Shown here: positions 6,523 through 7,335 of the stretch, in pieces
Numbering within the stretch: the stretch's first letter is position 1
Layout of the letters: each line of letters begins with the position of its first letter
Assembly (NCBI GenBank): GCA_002429965.1
Contig: DJBG01000089.1
Span: 19,155-26,489 of the forward strand
Length of the DNA stretch: 7,335 nucleotides
Reading direction: 5' to 3'
Source of the DNA: Hungatella sp. UBA5982
GTDB taxonomy: Bacteria > Bacillota > Clostridia > Lachnospirales > Lachnospiraceae
Made by a program: the position numbers and the translations under genes
The notes under the pieces: model-generated
Database searches by the model: none
What the model was told of the DNA's origin: nothing
The model's input: the letters and a program-made list of their open reading frames with translations, nothing else

Positions 6523-7335
6523 CTACTCTGTAATCTTAATATTTTTAATAAGCCCCAAAGCCCAATCCCTTTCTCCAGGCCTTCTGCTCACAATATTAAT
6601 GTTCATACGCTGTTCCTTGTAAAGCACCTGTGCGGACATCCCATAACGGATTTCCCCTTCCTTCTCCTCCGGTTCATAAAAAGCCACCCGCGCTTTGGCG
6701 TTTCCTACGTCAAAATCCGAGATATCCGGCCCTTTCCCCTGCTCAAACCACTGATTCTTAAACTCGGCTTTACGCCCTTCAAAAACCGCCGCGTAGACAT
6801 AATAATCATGGCCGCCATACCCGTTCCCGTCATAGTAATGGTCCATGCTGCCGCTGTTTGTCTCATCATAAAGAAAATTTCCAGGAATTCCAAAGCTCAT
6901 GTTGCCGATCTTCCGGTAAACCAGATGCTTTCTGCAGCCAATGGAAACCTCCTCAGGCAAAGGCGTCACACCTTCTAAATCCACAGGAACATGGCCATGA
7001 AGACTGCATACTTCCAAATATTCCTTCTTGGGGAAAGGGAGCTTACGGTCCATGGAAAGCGCTGTTTCAAAGAGTTCGATGACTTCCCTGTTTACCTTCT
7101 CATCCTGCTTGCTGCGGTCTGACGGCATGAAATAACAGAATTGGTGAAGCAGAACCATGGCGCTGTTTCTGTAAAAACAGGCATCCTTTTCCAGTTCATT
7201 CCATACAAAAAAATCCCTGGCAAATGCGACGCCTATACCAGAATTCATCATCCCTTTTATCTCTTTAAAAGAAAATGACCGAATATGGGTAACCAGTTTC
7301 CCCTCCTGACGGTCCGGAATATAATAAACCGCAGG
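6523..7335 (-). CDS. Unrecognised soluble protein, 5' end cut by window edge
   Basis: The frame is open from the right edge to a TAG stop, giving at least 270 residues. An internal ATG pair at 7251-7246 would give 242 aa, but 28 in-frame codons before it read as ordinary protein (starting PAVYYIPDRQEG), and no good ribosome binding site precedes that ATG, so the true start is probably outside. I do not recognise a family. There is no signal peptide or membrane span in the visible part. Residues about 30-115 look helical; from about 145 the pattern is strand-rich, with a Gly/Tyr/Asp patch (HYYDGNGYGGHDYY, about 166-179) and a final segment ending IKNIKITE. The second half vaguely resembles a PsbP/Mog1-like alpha/beta layout, but this is only an impression. 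It ends 8 nt before the ABC exporter and its stop overlaps the exporter's ribosome binding site, so the two are probably co-expressed. Confidence 0.8.
   Translation of the reverse strand, partial: PAVYYIPDRQEGKLVTHIRSFSFKEIKGMMNSGIGVAFARDFFVWNELEKDACFYRNSAMVLLHQFCYFMPSDRSKQDEKVNREVIELFETALSMDRKLPFPKKEYLEVCSLHGHVPVDLEGVTPLPEEVSIGCRKHLVYRKIGNMSFGIPGNFLYDETNSGSMDHYYDGNGYGGHDYYVYAAVFEGRKAEFKNQWFEQGKGPDISDFDVGNAKARVAFYEPEEKEGEIRYGMSAQVLYKEQRMNINIVSRRPGERDWALGLIKNIKITE

Noticed and set aside
7249..7251. ATG as the true start of the right-edge gene
   Set aside because: The frame stays open for 28 more sensible codons to the edge and no good ribosome binding site is correctly spaced, so the gene is probably 5'-truncated by the window.

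Overview
The window suggests a low-to-mid GC Gram-positive endospore-former, most likely a clostridium of the Lachnospiraceae (Lachnoclostridium/Lacrimispora/Enterocloster type). The placement is an inference from strong AGGAGG-type ribosome binding sites, a DegV protein, a GerMN-domain lipoprotein and a Firmicute-style ComEC. No rRNA or other phylogenetic marker is present to confirm it.

All genes lie on the minus strand and are packed head to tail, so transcription reads from high to low coordinates. In that order they are: an unrecognised soluble protein cut off by the right edge (6523-7335); a half-size ABC exporter (4736-6514); a DegV-family fatty-acid-binding protein (3798-4664); a membrane sensor histidine kinase (2328-3770); a lipoprotein with two GerMN domains (1252-2310); and the N-terminal half of the DNA-uptake channel ComEC, cut off by the left edge (1-1255). 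Gaps are 8, 71, 27 and 17 nt, followed by a 4-nt overlap. There is no gene-free stretch above 300 bases, and no intrinsic terminator or convincing promoter was seen, so an operon or nested operons are plausible. I see no RNA gene, mobile element or CRISPR array.

Two things stand out. First, comEC appears to start at AUA. The frame begins exactly where a start is expected (an AGGAGG 9 nt upstream, followed by a ComEC-like KRPLC N-terminus), but the usual ATGA stop/start overlap with the gene before it reads ATAA. One G-to-A change would keep gerM's stop (TGA to TAA) and turn comEC's ATG into ATA. Second, the histidine kinase has no adjacent response regulator but is directly followed by a GerMN lipoprotein and then a competence gene. 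This resembles the actinobacterial mtrB-lpqB arrangement, in which the GerMN lipoprotein LpqB modulates the kinase, and suggests a kinase/lipoprotein envelope-sensing pair.

The remaining genes are ordinary family members with intact motifs. Smaller oddities are an unusually long N-terminus on the GerMN lipoprotein carrying a GC-rich inverted repeat, a hairpin in the largest intergenic gap, and the unrecognised protein at the right edge.
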